Source: Seminavis robusta
Taxonomy: Eukaryota > Bacillariophyta > Bacillariophyceae > Naviculales > Naviculaceae
NCBI GenBank assembly: GCA_903772945.1
Contig: CAICTM010000023.1
Location: 117,355 to 181,354 of the forward strand
Length of the DNA: 64,000 nucleotides
Reading direction: 5' to 3'
Part shown: one piece after another, positions 53,736-64,000 of the stretch
Numbering within the stretch: position 1 is the stretch's first letter
How the letters are laid out: each line of letters starts with the position of its first letter
Translations under genes and position numbers: made by a program
Notes under the pieces: model-generated
Database searches by the model: none
The model's input: only the letters and a program-made list of their open reading frames with translations
Told to the model about the DNA's origin: nothing

Positions 53736-54383
53736 ATGGTTCTTCATCGTCTTTGCCGAGAACTGCTGAACGAGAAGGATTCTCAGTGCAAAGAAAAGTT
53801 GTCCTTCCACCAGGTTCTGCTGGAACAAAAGGATGCACAATGCAAGGAATCGCATTCAATCACCAAACAACTTCTGGAGGAGAAAGAAGTCATGTGCACC
53901 CAATCTCGGGACTTGAGCCAACGCCTGTTGGAGGACCAAGGACATCACCTGGAAGAGGTACGACTCTCAACCAGAGACTGCTTGAGGAACGATCGAGACT
54001 TGTATTTGAAAGACTGGCAGAATGCCATGGAACAGCAGCAACAGCTCATGTCCATGATCGCGGTCGTGGCAGGAGTTTTAGTTTTTGCACTGGTGGCGCT
54101 TGTCTTTTATTCGTTCAACACCCAGGGGAAGGAGAAGCGTCAGTTGAACCTCCAGTATGAGCGAGCCATTCAAGAGAAGACGGACCGCATTGTTCAACTG
54201 GAGAAGCTCCGAGAGGAACAAAGCAAGAGTGACAGTCTTGAAGGCTCTGCAGCGCTACCTGTGACGCAGCTTCCCCAGCCACAGATGCAATTTCCCCAGC
54301 CACAGATGCCACCGTTTGTCTTCACACTTCCCTCCTCACCCATGCCAACGATGGCCTTGACTACCCCTATGAAGGTCGGCTGA
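53736..54383 (+). CDS. Coiled-coil membrane protein with Leu/Glu repeats
   Basis: Intronless frame of 215 residues from the first ATG at 53736. Residues 1-85 are a tandem helical repeat of about 20 residues with the pattern LLEEKEVMCTQSRDLSQR, a likely coiled coil. One transmembrane helix follows at about 107-128 (MSMIAVVAGVLVFALVALVF). The cytosolic or lumenal tail has a basic-acidic coiled region and Pro/Gln/Met-rich low complexity (PQPQMQFPQPQM). Function unknown; resembles a tail-exposed membrane tether. Confidence 0.6.
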   Translation: MVLHRLCRELLNEKDSQCKEKLSFHQVLLEQKDAQCKESHSITKQLLEEKEVMCTQSRDLSQRLLEDQGHHLEEVRLSTRDCLRNDRDLYLKDWQNAMEQQQQLMSMIAVVAGVLVFALVALVFYSFNTQGKEKRQLNLQYERAIQEKTDRIVQLEKLREEQSKSDSLEGSAALPVTQLPQPQMQFPQPQMPPFVFTLPSSPMPTMALTTPMKVG

Positions 54384-55128
54384 ATGCATGATGTAATCCT
54401 ATAAAGCATCTCCGCTTTGTTATGTTCTCAGTTAGTACAATGTCTAGCTAGCAGCTAGCTAGGTTTAGTTTGGTGTAGATCACCAGCCCCCTTTTTTGTG
54501 AGCCACATTTTTTGGTGAGCCACATCATTCGCCCCGAATAGATACTAGCTAGTATCGTACGGGTCTGTTGGACAGCCGTCATTAGTATTCCCCCATTTCC
54601 CTTTCATCTAACGGTACCAAAATTAATGTGACAGCTTGTGTGACGATGTTCGTTCTCGTGCTCGAGGGTTCTCATGTTCTCATCATCAATCAATGGAAAA
54701 AGATATTCCCGCAAGTGGCTGCAACGATACATGTGAAGCATCCAGAATTAGAAGGATACGGAAGCAAGACGTTGACACAATCGAGAACACGTTGTCCCTT
54801 TTGGACCGAACCATAACAATCAGCCAAGCCTCGTTGTTGTTTGTGGTTGGATATAAAAAGCCATTGATACCTCTCGTCTACCTTGATTGATTGGTTGATG
54901 CATTGATTGCATGAACCCTGAGCTGGCCACAAATCAATAATAGACTATCCTACCGGTATCATTAGAAGAGAATTGAGCTGCAGAACTTGGCGACTGTGCG
55001 AATTTTAGTTTGATCCAACATCATCGAATGCGAACCGATTGATCCATCACAGATCATACGATAGAAACATCATCCAGCAAAAGCTGAGTAACAAAGAAGA
55101 CGAAGAAAAGAAAGAAGAAAACAATAAA
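54384..55128. other. Intergenic region
   Basis: About 745 bases without a supported gene. The 55039-55128 stretch is open in the frame of the following gene but lacks an ATG, so it is 5' UTR. Confidence 0.45.
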
Positions 55129-56894
55129 ATGATTTGCACCTTGGAACCCCAAAAGAAACGAAACAGCGATGTGCGTAGCAGCAACACACACATGTCCCTC
55201 AATCCACTGGCATCGTCCGGAGAGAGTTCGGGAGAACAAGCCGGCAGTCTGACCCGCCGCATGAGTTATGGCGACGATGTCCAAGTTCCCTGGCAGACCA
55301 TTGCCGATTGTGGAGTCTGCTTGGATTACTACGAAAAGTCGCGCTTGGTGGTGGGTGTCATTTTGCATACTGCCCAAACATCTCATCGTGGATTGGGTGC
55401 CTTGATCAATCCCGCCTCGAATTGCCGATTGGCGGCCGTGGCCATTGTGGCGGGACCATTGCCAGCCGACATGACGGCATGGATGCGACACCAGAATTTG
55501 GAAAATCACAAAGAACCCGTGACGGTATTTGGGGGACAAGAAGGAGCCCAACAATTGGTCCAACGTGAAGATGTCGAAGCCGTGTTTATCATTGTACCCG
55601 ACAGTATTCATCGACCGTTCGTCTTGTCGGCGTTGGAACACAAGAAACACGTCCTACTCAATGATCCCGTATCCATTTCACTACCGGCGTTCAACGAACA
55701 ACTCCAATACGCCAAGAAATTCGGAAAATTCGTACAATCTTCCACACCCTTTATTCATCAATATCGAGTACGACAATTCATGGATTTGGTTTTACGGGAA
55801 GAAACCTTTGGAAGAGTCACCTGTATGGATGCCTATCTCAGTGTCTGTCCCAGGGATCTGCCCTTGGTGGGCATTGCCAACAATCAAATGGCACTATTGC
55901 CCAATCAGGGATGCATTCGAAGACTTGGCAGGTATTGTGTCCTCTTTGGGATTCTCATCTTTGGCAAGTTGGGAAGTCATCCCATTGCCGCACAAGTACA
56001 TGATGCCGAGTTTGACGAACAACAACAACGACAAGCCGAAAAGACCAATGGTGGACAACCACGAACAGCAGCAGAACCAGTGCGAGCGGAATGTACCATC
56101 AAGTACTCGGGTGTGAGTGTTGTCGTTCGTTCGTTCGTTCGTTCGTTGGGATTCATTTTAAAATTCCTTTTATACATCTCACACAAATAATAAATGACAA
56201 TGCCTTGCTTCCACTTTTTGCAGGACCGAAAAATGACATTCACGGTGGATTATTCCCACGCTTCCGCTACAAGGCAAAAGCTCGAGGTCAAGGCGGGATC
56301 CAGTATGGCAAACATGTCCGACTTTGTGTTTGTAAGTACTGTACTGTATGATAGTATCATTGTATCATTCTGTGGTCCAAAGTTGATCTTCCTGTCATCC
56401 ATCGTCCAGGCCAGGCTCTCCTCATCCCACCAATTGCTTTGTCTTTTTGCCTCTCGCAGCCTCACCCGGATGGGTTGGCGACGTATCGTCTTTACGAAGA
56501 CATCAAGAAAGAGCCAGGAGCAAAGCATACCGAAGATATGCGGGGAGAAGCCATTGATATTGCGGTAAGTAGTGCGATTACAGATAGTTGCACAAAGCAG
56601 ATGCCATAGCTTGAAAAGACTAATGCTATGGACAAACCTAACTTGCGAACGGCTTCCTTGCTTTGCTGGATCGCTCTTATATTATAGGGAGGACCTTCTC
56701 ATGATGTTGTCATGTGGAGGAACTTTGCCCAACTCAGTAGGTCGATCGATGAAGAAGGGTGGGAAGGTGGAACCAGCCCGCTCAGTGAACGGGTGCGAGA
56801 ACTGGCCGAAATCACAGTCCATACCAAGACGATACTGAATGCTCTCATGAAGAGCCTCGAAGAAGGATGTGTGGAGGTGCCATTGGTCCAATAA
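55129..56894 (+). CDS. Gfo/Idh/MocA-family oxidoreductase
   Basis: Four exons (55129-56112, 56224-56331, 56460-56564, 56688-56894, all phase-0 junctions) give 467 residues. The N-terminal half has NCRLAAVAIVAG, EDVEAVFIIVPDSIHRPFV, and LEHKKHVLLNDPVSI, a Rossmann-type core with the xHxPxxxxAL/KHVLxxKP pattern of this family (here NDP instead of EKP). Next are FVQSSTPFIHQYRVRQFMD and RRLGRYCVLFGILIFG, then a C-terminal beta domain. These enzymes are NAD(P)-dependent sugar or inositol dehydrogenases/reductases. The substrate is unknown. The Lys of the EKP motif is replaced by Asp, so catalysis may differ. The first intron contains a (GTTC)n microsatellite. Confidence 0.78.
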
Positions 56895-57125
56895 CGGAGA
56901 CGGTGTCCACGCAAAACTTTATCTACATGCATGCATATGTTCTTTTTTTCTTTTTGATCGGGTACATGTAGCGATTGCTATATACAATAAATGCATCCAC
57001 CTTCTTTTTGCATGAACTTGATTCGAATCGATTCGATTCTTCGATTGATCATTCATTCTTGCAAAGCACCTCTGCGGGAGCAAGAATTATCTCCTTCCTT
57101 GACCACCGTCATCAAGTCACTCTTC

Positions 57126-57800
57126 TCACAGATTGCGTACTTGATTGTAGAATCGAATCTCACGGACCAACTGTCGTATCCTTCCACAACCGACGAAAGC
57201 TACCGAAATATAGCGCTTGCCACTGGTGATGCCCGGGCCACCATGCAACAATCCTGATGCATGGCTGACCACTTGTCCTTGGTCTATCTTGACAGAATCA
57301 TTCAGTGAGGCAATCCAGGTACCACCGCGCTGGGTTCAGGGCAATATTGAAGGAGAGGACGCTTTCCATCTCGATGTTCCTTCAGCATACTTTGACCTCC
57401 CGCTGCGTCGTACTTGACCACGAATCCATCTGCCACTCGCAACTTGGTGGGGTCCGGTACGGTAGATATTGACCAAACTGAGCGCGTAGAAACGGATACA
57501 GCCGTTCCTCTAACGCCATTCTGAGAAATTTGAGTGTCTCTGGTGGCTCCACCAATGGGAGATATGTAGTGGGAAAGTTCCCGTGTCGGTTCGGGTCCAT
57601 TCAATCTCCGAGGCCACCCTTTTTGCCTCTGCCACAATCCGTTGGCATTCTAGCTAGTGACGTAAACACCTCTCCCTTGGTTGGATGCAACCAAAAATCT
57701 GTCTTGATGCGGGATCTGAGACTCGTAATCGTCTTGTGAATACATGTAGCTCCGAACCAAATCCTCCTCATAGGTTGTGGGATGAATGGAATCTTGGACT
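57126..57800 (-). pseudogene. Decayed 2OG-Fe(II) oxygenase (prolyl-4-hydroxylase-like)
   Basis: Matching segments alternate between three frames on the minus strand. From upstream: QRIVAEAKRVASEIEWTRTD; then FPTTYLPLVEP and LKFLRMALEERLYPFLRAQF; then LRVADGFVVKYDAAGGQ and MLKEHRDG (HxD iron ligands); then IALNPA; and finally GGTWIASLND, VSHASGLLHGG and SGKRYISVAFVG (distal His and 2OG-binding Lys/Arg) ending at the TGA of 57128-57126. At least four frame changes are needed, so it is a pseudogene. The intact relative would be a P4H-type hydroxylase. Confidence 0.75.
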
Positions 57801-58390
57801 GCGCATATTATCCTGGAACATGAAGTTCCGAAACTCGTTCCTGGAGTTCACGCTTGATCTTGAAGTACTCGGAGTACTTGGAGCATACTAAGTCTTTAGA
57901 CACTTTGAGTACTGTACAAGGAAACCAACAATAACAAAGGGACACACCTGGCTACCGCTAGTAGGGAGGCTTTTCATCGGTGCTTTTCATCGAACGAGGC
58001 TTCCTCATCCACTCGGGGCTCGGGGCTATTGGATTACCTAGTCATGTCAGTTGTCAGTCAACTCGGAGAAGAGGAGTGCTTCTGGCACTACTTCAATAGT
58101 ACCTGGTACCGGTTCAATCATTATTTATCATTCCACCAAGACCTCCTGTCTCCTGTACTGTGCCACTGTCAGAGGCCTCGGATTTGGCCAGTGGTCAATT
58201 TTTAATGCGCGAACTGCCTTTCCACTACAGGTCGAAGTTGCCAAGCTCCGTGGAACCCAACGTTGCAAAGTTGCAACCCTACATCGGGTGTATCAGAGTC
58301 TCCCACAAATTGTCTCTCCCACAAATTTGTTCGCCTCCTGTGCAAACCGAATTCCACTCATCTCAATAACTGATCGAAGATTCGTTTACC
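57801..58390. other. Intergenic region
   Basis: About 590 bases with no supported gene; promoter of the following cyclase gene. Overlapping frames at 58051-58410 have no resemblance. Confidence 0.45.
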
Positions 58391-60946
58391 ATGACACTTG
58401 CCAACGCTGATATCGAGGAGCAGAATCCCCAGCAGGAAGTCCATTTTGCAGGTACCAATGACGACGATGTCTCCTGCACAGGCCATGACCATGACGAAGA
58501 CCCCTACACAAGCGAATCCATTCGAAATCTCATGACCAAGAAGGAGAATGACCGCATCAAGATGTTCAGGCTCATGGTACTTGGAATGCTGATCATGACA
58601 GCAGTGGTCACCATTGTGGCAAAGGTCTTTCTGGGCCAGCAGGAGAACAGAAACTTTGAGACAGCTGTAAGTCCACCATTGCCAGCTCTACCAAGCAAAT
58701 CTTCTTTATCAACTCACCCACACTGTCTCCAACTTGTCGTCATACATCCTGCAGTATGGCCAGTTTGCTAGGACTCTGGCAGATGCCGCCCTTGAACAAC
58801 AGCAGAGCCTCCGAGCTTCCTGTAGGAGCCTCGCCAATGAAATCACGGCCTATGCACAACAGACCAACCAGAGTTGGCCCTATGTGAATCTGCCTCTGTT
58901 TGAGAGCTATGCCAAGGGTTTCTTTGACCACAGCAAGGCTGAGTTTATTGGTGTTCAGAACCTTGTCAAGCTAAATGAAACAGATGACTTTATCAATTGG
59001 ACCACAGCTCACTACAAGGACTGGGTTAGTGAAGCCCACACCCTTCATTATGGAAACACTGACCTCCTCAACACAGATCCAGCCCGATACAATCAGTATA
59101 TCTCCCAGAAAGGCCCTAACAACACATATCCTCCCGACAAAGATCGTCCATACTATGCTGTTCGTATCATGCAATCTCCTCCCATGCGTGCTTATGGTCC
59201 TACATTGAATCTGAACCTCGCCACCATCCCTGGTATCCAAGCCATCCATGATTCCCTTCTGCAACTCAAGTATGAGACACTTGTTACTCGCATCAAGCCA
59301 TTCAATGCAGTCCCCGCAGAAGAACACCAAAACTTCCATACAGATTCCGAAGCGGATAATCCTCATTCCTTTATGTTCACTCCAATTTGGCATGAGGTTC
59401 AAAATCCAGACAGTGGCATTGTTGGAACACTTTCTTCCAGTGTTGCATGGGATGCCAGTATGCAAGATTTGCTGCCTGAGATGGTCACAGGCATCTTGGG
59501 TGTTGTCCGCAACGACTGTGGGCAAGAGTTCACCTACTTGGTGTCTGGTAAAGAAGCCTTCTACCTTGGCCCAAAAGATCATCATGACCCCAAGTTTGAT
59601 GACTTGGGGGTCACTGTTGAGCTTGGCTGGCATACACACCCAAACTACACCACAACACCAGGTCATTGTCAATACACTTTGGTGAGTTTTTTCTTTTCTG
59701 TTTGGAGGCTCAAGCTCCGTTGTTCTACTCCGTGGCAGTACTTGGCTTACACTTTTCCTTTTGTGTGTGCTTTCGCATAGATTATCTACCCAACTGATGA
59801 GTTCAAAGATGGCTACACCACTGCCCTGCCAGCTACATTTGCGATTGTTGTTGCTTGCACATTTTCATTGGTGGCCATTGTATTCTTCATCTATGACTCC
59901 ATTGTTCAACGCCGCAATCTGGAGCTGGCTCAAGATGCTGCTCGATCAGACAAGCTTGTGTCTTCTCTCTTCCCTGGTGAAATCAAAGATATTCTCTTGG
60001 CACAGCAGGATGTGGGAGACATCAAGGGAAGGAAGGGAGCAGTCCCTGGATTCTCTGGCAGCAGCGGCTTCATGAACCAGCCGGACTTAACTTCCACACA
60101 ACTTGCAAAGGCTTATCCACACACAACCGTATTCTTTGGAGATCTTGCAGGTTTTACCGCATGGTAAGTTGCTGTTGCCTCATCTCAATCATGACACCTG
60201 GGTTGTCCCACATCTCAAATTGATGTCCTTGTCTGATATCAGGTCTAGTACTCGAAAGCCCGAGCAAGTCTTTGAGCTCCTTGAGACTCTTTACAGTGCC
60301 TTTGATTCCATTGCGAAGAAAAAGCGTGTCTTCAAGATTGAAACTATTGGAGATTGCTACGTACGTTGGTGGGACAGGATCACGAGATATTGCTCACACA
60401 AATCATCATTCTCATCAATTCCTTCCTTTCTCCTTCCGCTGGTTTTAGGTTGCTGTCTGCGGTTTACCAAATCCCCAAGAAGACCATGCCACCAGAATGG
60501 TCCGTTTTGCCGATGACTGCATGTCCAAGATGAAGATCCTGACCACAGAGCTCTCTGAAACTTTGGGAGCTGATACAAGCAACCTGCAACTGAGGGTTGG
60601 CTTGCACACTGGGGGTGTCACTGGTGGTGTATTGCGTGGTGACAAGAGTCGCTTCCAGCTGTATGGTGACACTGTGAATACTGCCGCTCGCATGGAAACT
60701 AATGGAGTCCCAGGAAGAATCCATGTATCTCATGTCACTGCTGATGAGCTCCTATCTATGGGCAAGAAGAACTGGTTGACGCCTCGGGAGGACAAGATTG
60801 CGGTAAAAGGAAAAGGTGAAATGGACACATACTTTGTTGCAATTCCGGAAAATGGGGCAGCATCAATAGTCTTGTCATTGACTGACACAGAATCCCATGA
60901 TGATACTGGTGTCCAGCCTTTGGATGTCAGTGCATTGTCTGTCTAA
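58391..60946 (+). CDS. Receptor-type class III nucleotidyl cyclase, probably guanylate cyclase
   Basis: Five exons (58391-58666, 58755-59681, 59781-60163, 60243-60360, 60449-60946) give 733 residues. A membrane helix at about 58-80 (LMVLGMLIMTAVVTIVA) and a second at about 418-440 flank an extracellular domain of some 330 residues. The C-terminal cyclase domain has both metal Asp residues: D522 in FFGDLAGFTAW and D566 in KIETIGDCY. Transition-state residues are N645 and R649 in GDTVNTAARMET. E562 in KIETIGD is the guanine-specifying position in guanylate cyclases; the partner position is Q638 (RFQLYGD), neither Cys nor Asp, so specificity is uncertain. It would make cGMP or cAMP at the membrane in response to an external ligand. 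Confidence 0.85.
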
Positions 60947-62159
60947 GCTGGAGGGCATCAATGAGAGGGGTACCGTAGCATGTGTAGATACACATAAACT
61001 ATTAGCCAGACCAAGCCTGGGTTGAAGGAGGACACACACTGACAGCGACCAAATTTTTCTGTGGGCTCCGATATGTATCCATAGCGTACCGGTAGCCAGC
61101 CCGCCAACGTGCTTTCTCTGAGGTCCTTTCGGCTTTATTGAATCCATCAGCCGATCTGATTAGGCCCAATTCAATGTTTCACCCATCGCTGGCATGCTGC
61201 AACGAAGGCGCACCAAAGTCATCAATCTCCACAAGGAGGGAGATGTGTGTTATCGTCGTTTCATAAGGAGAGCAATCCTTGCTTTTTCCCGCTCCATGAT
61301 GAGTTTGATGGTGGGAAATGGTGTGAGGCTCCATGGAGTTCTTTTACAGGACTGGTCCAGTCACTGGTCGCAGCAGCACCAACAGCGGCAGCAGTGTCCT
61401 CATTTATTTAAATGTCCCGCCAAGCCAAGAGCCAATGCTGTCAATGTCATTGGAAGCACGCGCACAAAATGAAGAAGAAGGTCTGCCAGAAGTATCAACA
61501 CCATCTCCCAAAGTGTCGCTGCCATCGAATTCTCAGCATGAAAAGCACCAAGGAACGAAGTACCGCCCGTCATGTTCTGTGACCATAACAAAAGGGCTGG
61601 GAATAGTACCTAACAATGGTGGTTATTAGTGGGAAAAGAGAAGGTGGTGTATGTGGACAAGAACGATACACTTGGACACCTTATTGGTTTGAAATTAGTC
61701 CATGCCAGTGTTATCATTGTAATTGGAAGCACTGAAAGCTAGCAAGCTTACTCCAAGTAGAAGGGTACCGGTACTAGTACTAGTACAATCCAACCAGCAC
61801 GAGCTGTCTACTCACACCACAAAGACAAGCAAAAACCCCACAAGAGCAGTGCTTCCACTCATTCATCACATTAGCCATGCATCCTTCACAACAAGGTCAT
61901 CCAAGAAGCAAACACTGCAGTCGAACTTTTCGCCGCGAAAAAACTCACATGAACCCAGTCCTTTGGCCCGATGGTATGGAGAACCTCGATGCCATCTGGG
62001 CCGGACACCGAAGCGGATCAAACTGTGCAGTAAAAGTGTGTGGGATTCGTGCATGTGGACAAGTACTAAAAAGTTGACATAACCACTACCATAGCCAACA
62101 GTGCAAGCTACAATTTTCATTACCATTGCAGATACCCCCCACGATTTTGCTCAAACTAA
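60947..62159. other. Intergenic region
   Basis: About 1.2 kb downstream of the cyclase. Frames at 61194-61472, 61333-61629 and 61723-62082 overlap each other without recognisable domains. Contains GGTACCGGTACTAGTACTAG near 61765, another palindromic run. Confidence 0.45.
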
Positions 62160-62680
62160 ATATGGGGCTGGTCATCATTGATCCATCGAGCGACAAAAAT
62201 CGATCATGCAATACACGGCTCTTAGCCTTATTCGCGACTCGATCCTAGATAGGGTTTGAGTTCGACTCATGACGTAGTCCTTCGCGAATAGTCATTGAGA
62301 CAGGGTTCTCATGACTGCTAGTCATACTAGGTTGTCGATGGAACATCGCTCTAGATATTTAGCCGGCGTGGAAAGCTTCCACGATACTAGACAGCTACTA
62401 GCTGAAGTTTCCACGTGTTCCGGAAATGGACCGTGGAGTACGTAGAGTTATTACCATAACCTACGATATCACACTTCGAGGCCTCCCGCGGGAGACCAAC
62501 TTCAATGAGCTTCACAACGATCTCTCTCATGGATTAGTTTTCGTAGCTTTCTAATCTCTCTCATAACTTTCATTCTCTCAAACTCAAAACACTCGAAAGA
62601 TCTTTACACTAGCTTTTAGCGTAGTGCATTTTGTTAACAAACACAATAGCTTTCAGCTACCCTCAACCTATTCCTTCACC
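62160..62680 (+). mobile_element. Probable 5' LTR and leader of a retrotransposon
   Basis: Unique-looking stretch immediately before a gag gene, with a promoter-like middle and a C/T-rich, ATG-poor run (CTCTCTCATAACTTTCATTC near 62550) that fits an LTR R/U5 plus leader. The exact ends are not visible because the 3' LTR is outside the window, so a TG...CA boundary and primer-binding site cannot be fixed. Confidence 0.4.
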
Positions 62681-63844
62681 ATGAAGATTGCTCAAGGAAA
62701 GCATGCGTTCAGCAACTACGAGAAACAGTTGCGTGACAAACCCATTCTTCCTCTCGTCGACAATGACGAAGACAACGAGGTCGACGACACTCGTGCAACC
62801 ACGTACAAACTTTGCACCATTCCTGCAGACGCAAATAGTGCCAAGTACACTTTCAAGGTAGCCATCATCAATGGCTCCAACACTCCATGTGAGACCATCA
62901 ACTGGGCCACGAATATGGAGAAGGTCTTCGTTGGACTCAACCTTGCTGGTGCCGACGACAAACATCGTCTTCTCAAGGAGATGACTTCCAGCTCTGCAAA
63001 GAGTGCCTACGAAGCTGGGTGTGCAGGCAGTCGTGCCGTGCATCATAACGCCCTTCGACAAATTGCTGTGAATGCAATTGCTCCACGCGATGTGACTTCT
63101 GGAGAAACCGAAGTCCAATTCCAAGCTCGTGTCCAAGCTGCATGGGACGGTGCAGCAGAACCTGCTCTAAGCGATGTGGATATCACCTTTGGAATCAACG
63201 CGGTGATCAAACAAACCTGTCCTTACAAGGCTCTCGAAATACAGAAACGCTTCATGCGTCGTAAGATGCGCAAGCCTAGCGAGATGACAAGTCGCGCCTA
63301 CATCAACAACCTCACTCGGATGAACACAGATGAACTTCCACGTTTGCCACCTGACAAACACGACTTCGATCCTTTCACTGCCGAGATGACGGCTCTCATT
63401 GGATTCTGTGAGCGCATGGAATCTGCTGAAGACTTTGACAAAGGCAGCGATGCCAAGCAAGCTACTTCGAAGAAGAACAGCAGCAAAAAGTACAAGTCTA
63501 GCCGCAACAAAAACCACTCCTCCAAGAACGAAGGAAAGTGGTGTGACTACCACGAGTCCAGCACTCACGATAGTGCTGACTGCATGACTCTGAAGAAACT
63601 CAAGTCCAAGTCCTCGTCTGGTAACGATAGCAAGCCAGCGTACAACAAGAACAAGACTTGGAAACGTAAGTCTGACGATGCCAAGTCCTACACCAAGAAG
63701 GAACTTTCTGTCCTTATGAAGAAAGTCTCCACCGCTGAGGTCAAGGCCGATCGCAAGAAGAAAGGCGAATGCAACCATGTTGCCAAGCGCAAGTCGGATG
63801 ACTCTGATAACGAAATAACTCCTCTGTCGGGTCCCTCAACATGA
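62681..63844 (+). CDS. Retrotransposon gag-like protein
   Basis: ATG at 62681 to TGA at 63844 gives 387 residues. The N-terminal part is a helical capsid-like domain (INWATNMEKVFVGLNLAG, then AVNAIAPRDVTSGETEVQFQ). A zinc-knuckle-like motif CDYHESSTHDSADCMTLKK (CxxH with H and C later) occurs near residues 290-310, and the tail is Lys/Ser-rich. This is typical of gag proteins of stramenopile LTR retrotransposons (Copia/CoDi or Ty3-like); no pol domain lies within the window to decide. The frame ends at 63844, but a matching continuation runs in another frame to about 63920. Confidence 0.75.
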   Translation: MKIAQGKHAFSNYEKQLRDKPILPLVDNDEDNEVDDTRATTYKLCTIPADANSAKYTFKVAIINGSNTPCETINWATNMEKVFVGLNLAGADDKHRLLKEMTSSSAKSAYEAGCAGSRAVHHNALRQIAVNAIAPRDVTSGETEVQFQARVQAAWDGAAEPALSDVDITFGINAVIKQTCPYKALEIQKRFMRRKMRKPSEMTSRAYINNLTRMNTDELPRLPPDKHDFDPFTAEMTALIGFCERMESAEDFDKGSDAKQATSKKNSSKKYKSSRNKNHSSKNEGKWCDYHESSTHDSADCMTLKKLKSKSSSGNDSKPAYNKNKTWKRKSDDAKSYTKKELSVLMKKVSTAEVKADRKKKGECNHVAKRKSDDSDNEITPLSGPST

Positions 63845-64000
63845 TGGACAAGAAAATGGCCGCAGTCGACAAGGCTCTTGCCGACTTCGATTTCAATCAA
63901 TCGGATGGAGAAATCTCTATCTGAGGATTAGGCCAGGATGATGACTCAACGGAACCATGTTCCGATTTCTCATACCAAAGTGATGAAGATATCTCACTAA
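63845..64000 (+). mobile_element. Frameshifted continuation of the gag frame, truncated by the window
   Basis: Just after the gag stop the sequence encodes MMDKKMAAVDKALADFDFNQ in a different frame, similar in composition to the end of gag and followed by a TGA at about 63922-63924. The change of frame near 63826-63840 is either a mutation or a programmed shift; the downstream pol region is not in the window. Confidence 0.4.

Noticed and set aside
61333-61629. 98-codon ORF with ATG downstream of the cyclase
   Set aside because: Low-complexity, overlaps other frames of similar length, and shows no family resemblance, so not supported as a gene.

Overview
This window reads as nuclear DNA of a photosynthetic stramenopile, most likely a pennate diatom. 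Genes lie on both strands with short GT-AG introns of about 65 to 120 nt. Two genes encode the DUF6824 domain typical of diatoms. Several precursors begin with a signal peptide followed by a motif resembling the diatom plastid-import motif (AFAP, AFGLVP, SFALP). Ankyrin-like proteins carry the GCPWD repeat common in stramenopiles, and the right edge holds an LTR-retrotransposon gag gene. I cannot fix the species; a Seminavis- or Nitzschia-like genome is a guess.

Layout. 1-9 kb: a left-truncated membrane or secreted protein, two DUF6824 genes (one built with very small exons), and a membrane-anchored phosphopantetheine-adenylyltransferase-like enzyme. 9.2-10.2 kb: an inverted-repeat element with a G-rich tandem core, followed by a second minisatellite. 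10.3-21 kb: aquaglyceroporin, a pseudouridine-synthase/2OG-oxygenase fusion, a second foldback repeat, a single-pass membrane protein, a divergent SDR/GPI8 pair and a hemerythrin-like protein. 21.6-31.7 kb: two GCPWD-repeat genes bracket a mitochondrial Lon protease and an ADCK-type kinase. 32-41.4 kb: a very large FANCD2-like gene, a frameshifted GCPWD-repeat copy, a plastid peroxiredoxin-like protein and a small tetraspan-type protein. 42-53 kb: one intact-looking member and three broken copies of a second repeat family, around La protein, a TIR-like/TPR protein and an LRR protein. 53.7-61 kb: a coiled-coil membrane protein, a Gfo/Idh/MocA oxidoreductase, a decayed 2OG-oxygenase pseudogene and a receptor-type nucleotidyl cyclase. 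62.2-64 kb: the 5' part of an LTR retrotransposon.

Most genes are unrelated housekeeping or signalling genes and do not form a pathway. What stands out is the accessory layer: a GCPWD-repeat family and a second ankyrin-like family that seem to be duplicating and decaying locally, foldback elements with tandem cores, and unusual domain fusions. Exon coordinates were derived by hand from splice motifs, reading frame and family conservation, and have no transcript support.
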